Below, piece by piece: positions 15,171-16,352 of a stretch of DNA of 16,352 nucleotides (its first letter is position 1; every line of letters begins with the position of its first letter). Made by a program: the position numbers and the translations under genes. The stretch covers positions 1 to 16,352 of the forward strand of contig CAZAVY010000069.1 of NCBI GenBank assembly GCA_964488685.1, written 5' to 3'. The notes beneath the pieces were generated by a model. It searched no databases. It saw only the letters and a list, made by a program, of their open reading frames with translations, and was not told the origin of the DNA. This DNA is from GCA-001735895 sp964488685 (GTDB lineage: Bacteria > Pseudomonadota > Gammaproteobacteria > GCA-001735895).

Positions 15171-15451
15171 GCATGGCCGAGAGCGCAGCTCTGCTGGTAG
15201 ATGTGGTATTTCCAAATCAACCGGTGCGCCAGTGGGTACTCAGCTTCCCATTCCAGTTGCGTTTTCTCTTCGCCAGCCGTCCGGTGATCACGGGCCAGGT
15301 GCTGGGTATCGTTTACCGCGTCATTTCCATGCACCTGGTCAAGAAGGCTGGTTATTCGAAAAAGACAGCCCGCACTGGTGCGGTAGCGTTGATTCAGAGA
15401 TTTGGTAGCGCACTGAATCTGAATATGCACTTTCACATGTTGTTCCTGGAT

Positions 15452-15456
15452 GGGGG
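15452..15456 (+). other. Single-base insertion in a G-run (frameshift) in the transposase
   Basis: Five Gs occur where four would read Leu-Asp-Gly-Val-Tyr-Val-Asp, the family-typical continuation after the HUH motif. The frame moves from 2 to 0 here. A homopolymer sequencing error is possible. Confidence 0.75.
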
Positions 15457-15667
15457 TGTATGTCGACCGCCTCGATGGGTCAGCCCGATTTCGCTGGGTC
15501 AGGTCGCCGACCATCCAAGAGCTTACTCAACTGGTGCAAACCATCGCCCGACGAGTCGGACGATATCTTGAACGCCAGGGCCTACTGGAGCGGGATGCCG
15601 AGAACAGTTACCTGGCCTCGGATGCGGTTACTGATGGGCCGATGGATCAGTTATTGGGCCATTCGAT

Positions 15668-15718
15668 GATGTGAAAGGAATCATGAATGTCGCGGGCGCA
15701 TGGATGCGCAGGAGCGAC
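15668..15718 (+). repeat. 51-bp REP-like palindromic insertion within the transposase
   Basis: It separates CAT TCG AT from C ACC TAT CGT; removing it restores His-Ser-Ile-Thr-Tyr-Arg-Ile-Ala, typical of the family. It contains nested inverted repeats: GTCGC (15689-15693) with GCGAC (15714-15718), enclosing GCGCAT-GG-ATGCGC (15696-15709). Being 17 codons it keeps frame 0 but brings in a TGA. The CATGGATG centre is like palindromic repeats seen between genes in other gammaproteobacteria. Confidence 0.75.
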
Positions 15719-15764
15719 CACCTATCGTATCGCGGAGGGCCCGCAGGCAGGGCGCAAGGTGTTC

Positions 15765-15786
15765 GCCTAAAGCGCCTACTGTTGGC
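15765..15786 (-). repeat. Short dispersed repeat copy 1 (22 bp), inverted relative to copies 2 and 3
   Basis: Inserted between GTG TTC and ACC CTG CAG; taking out exactly 22 bp restores Val-Phe-Thr-Leu-Gln-Thr-Leu-Pro, the family consensus. On the minus strand it reads GCCAACAGTAGGCGC, then TTTAGGC. It matches copy 3 at 22 of 23 positions over 15785-15763. It introduces a TAA stop and shifts the frame. Confidence 0.8.
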
Positions 15787-16232
15787 ACCCTGCAGACATT
15801 ACCGGTCAGTGAACCCGATGACTACGTTGATTCAGCAGGCAAAGCACCCGCTTTCTCCCTGCATGCGAGCGTGTCGGCCAGGGCGGATGAACGCAAGAAA
15901 CTGGAGCGTTTGTGCCGATATATCAGCCGTTCGGCGGTTGCGGAAAAGCGGCTTTCGTTAACGTCCAACGGCAACATCCGCTTTCAGTTGAAGACGCCGT
16001 ATAGAGATGGCACTACCCACGTCATCTTCGAACCATTGGATTTTATCGCACGCCTGGCAGCCCTGATACCCAGACCGAGAGCCAATCTGACACGATTCCA
16101 TGGCGTGTTCGCGCCAAACAGCAAACACCGGGCCCTGGTGACACCGTCGAAACGAGGCAAGCGCGCCAAACGCCAGATAAACGGCGATGAGCGATCGCCT
16201 GTGGAGCAGCATGTCGCGATGACCTGGGCACA

Positions 16233-16255
16233 CCAAAAGTAGGCCCCATGAGGGG
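16233..16255 (+). repeat. Short dispersed repeat copy 2 (about 23 bp, divergent 3' half)
   Basis: It interrupts a Gln codon after ATG ACC TGG GCA. Removing 23 bp restores Gln-Arg-Pro-Lys-Arg-Val-Phe, as expected in the family. It shares CCAAAAGTAGGC with copy 3 (14 identical bases when the preceding CA is included), but the second half is CCCC-ATGA-GGGG, a small hairpin. The exact edges are ambiguous by one or two bases. Confidence 0.7.
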
Positions 16256-16274
16256 ACGCCCCAAGCGAGTATTC

Positions 16275-16296
16275 ACCAAAAGTAGGCGCTTTAGGC
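16275..16296 (+). repeat. Short dispersed repeat copy 3 (22 bp)
   Basis: Inserted between GTA TTC and GAT ATC; removal restores Arg-Val-Phe-Asp-Ile-Asp-Ile-Ser-Thr-Cys. It reads ACCAAAAGTAGGCGC, then TTTAGGC. It lies 43 bp from copy 2 in the same orientation and is nearly identical to copy 1 in the opposite orientation. Confidence 0.8.
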
Positions 16297-16352
16297 GATA
16301 TCGATATATCGACCTGTGAAACATGCGGTGGTGCCGTCAAGGTCATCGCAAG

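Larger units (their letters stand above)
15167..16352 (+). pseudogene. Degraded, 5'-truncated IS91-family (HUH/Y2) transposase
   Basis: Homology starts at RRMAESAALLVD, normally internal to IS91-type transposases; the cysteine-rich zinc-binding N-terminus is absent. The HUH motif is present (MHFHMLFLDG, about 15425-15451) and the tyrosine region appears as RLCRYISRSAVAEKRLSL. Later family-typical parts include TPYRDGTTHVIFEPLDFIARL, NLTRFHGVFAPNSKHRALV and TCETCGGAVKVIA at the window edge, where it runs off. Lesions: one extra G in the G-run 15452-15456, a 51-bp insert with stops (15668-15718), and three 22-23-bp inserts. Frames used are 2, then 0, then 1, then 0, then 1. It is inactive as written. 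Confidence 0.9.

Noticed and set aside
15164..15514. Minus-strand ORF opposite the transposase start
   Set aside because: The plus-strand frame gives clear IS91-type transposase sequence with the HUH motif; the minus frame resembles nothing.
16231..16296. Simple 43-bp tandem duplication as the sole explanation for the repeated CACCAAAAGTAGGC
   Set aside because: The same core occurs inverted at 15785-15763, about 450 bp away, which a local tandem duplication cannot explain.

Overview
The window looks like chromosomal DNA of a flagellated, probably marine gammaproteobacterium. Signs of this are Na+-type stator genes of the Vibrio PomAB kind with a sigma-28-like promoter, an rnfE-nth-DUF1841 gene order, the AmgK-MurU peptidoglycan recycling pair, and MazG. 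Several products are linked to sodium transport in their families (PomAB, the Rnf complex, Na/Pi cotransport), which fits a sodium-using lifestyle; that is inference.

Layout, left to right. (1) 151-987, minus: an AT-rich gene for a small exported DUF2059-like protein. (2) 1059-3308, minus: a tight pomA-pomB-PilZ operon, preceded by a TAAA-N15-ACCGATAA flagellar promoter. The PilZ gene overlaps pomB by 4 nt, suggesting cyclic-di-GMP or allosteric control of the motor. (3) 3526-4906, minus: mazG followed closely by a TetR-family regulator. (4) 4981-6625, plus: amgK-murU, divergent from mazG. (5) 6634-8638, minus: a Na/Pi cotransporter family gene that appears to need a non-ATG (ATT) start, followed by a 58-codon ORF convergent with murU. 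(6) 8891-13150, minus: a TPP-dependent decarboxylase/synthase, a ClC-type channel with two CBS domains, and nadC. The ClC protein has Tyr where the gating glutamate is expected. (7) 13304-15037, minus: rnfE, nth and a DUF1841 gene.

The right end (15048-16352) is a scar. Only the last 40 codons of rnfG remain, fused at about 15155-15172 to a 5'-truncated IS91-family transposase remnant on the opposite strand, which runs off the window. The remnant carries one extra G, a 51-bp palindromic insert, and three short inserts of 22-23 bp. Two of the short inserts (opposite orientations) agree at 22 of 23 positions and the third shares their first half. Removing these inserts conceptually restores the family-typical reading frame, so they look like discrete insertions of a very short dispersed repeat. 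This is the most unusual structure in the window.

No rRNA, tRNA or CRISPR array was seen. No gene-free stretch exceeds about 260 bases; the longest (8639-8890, 3309-3525, 13151-13303, 1-150) are described below.
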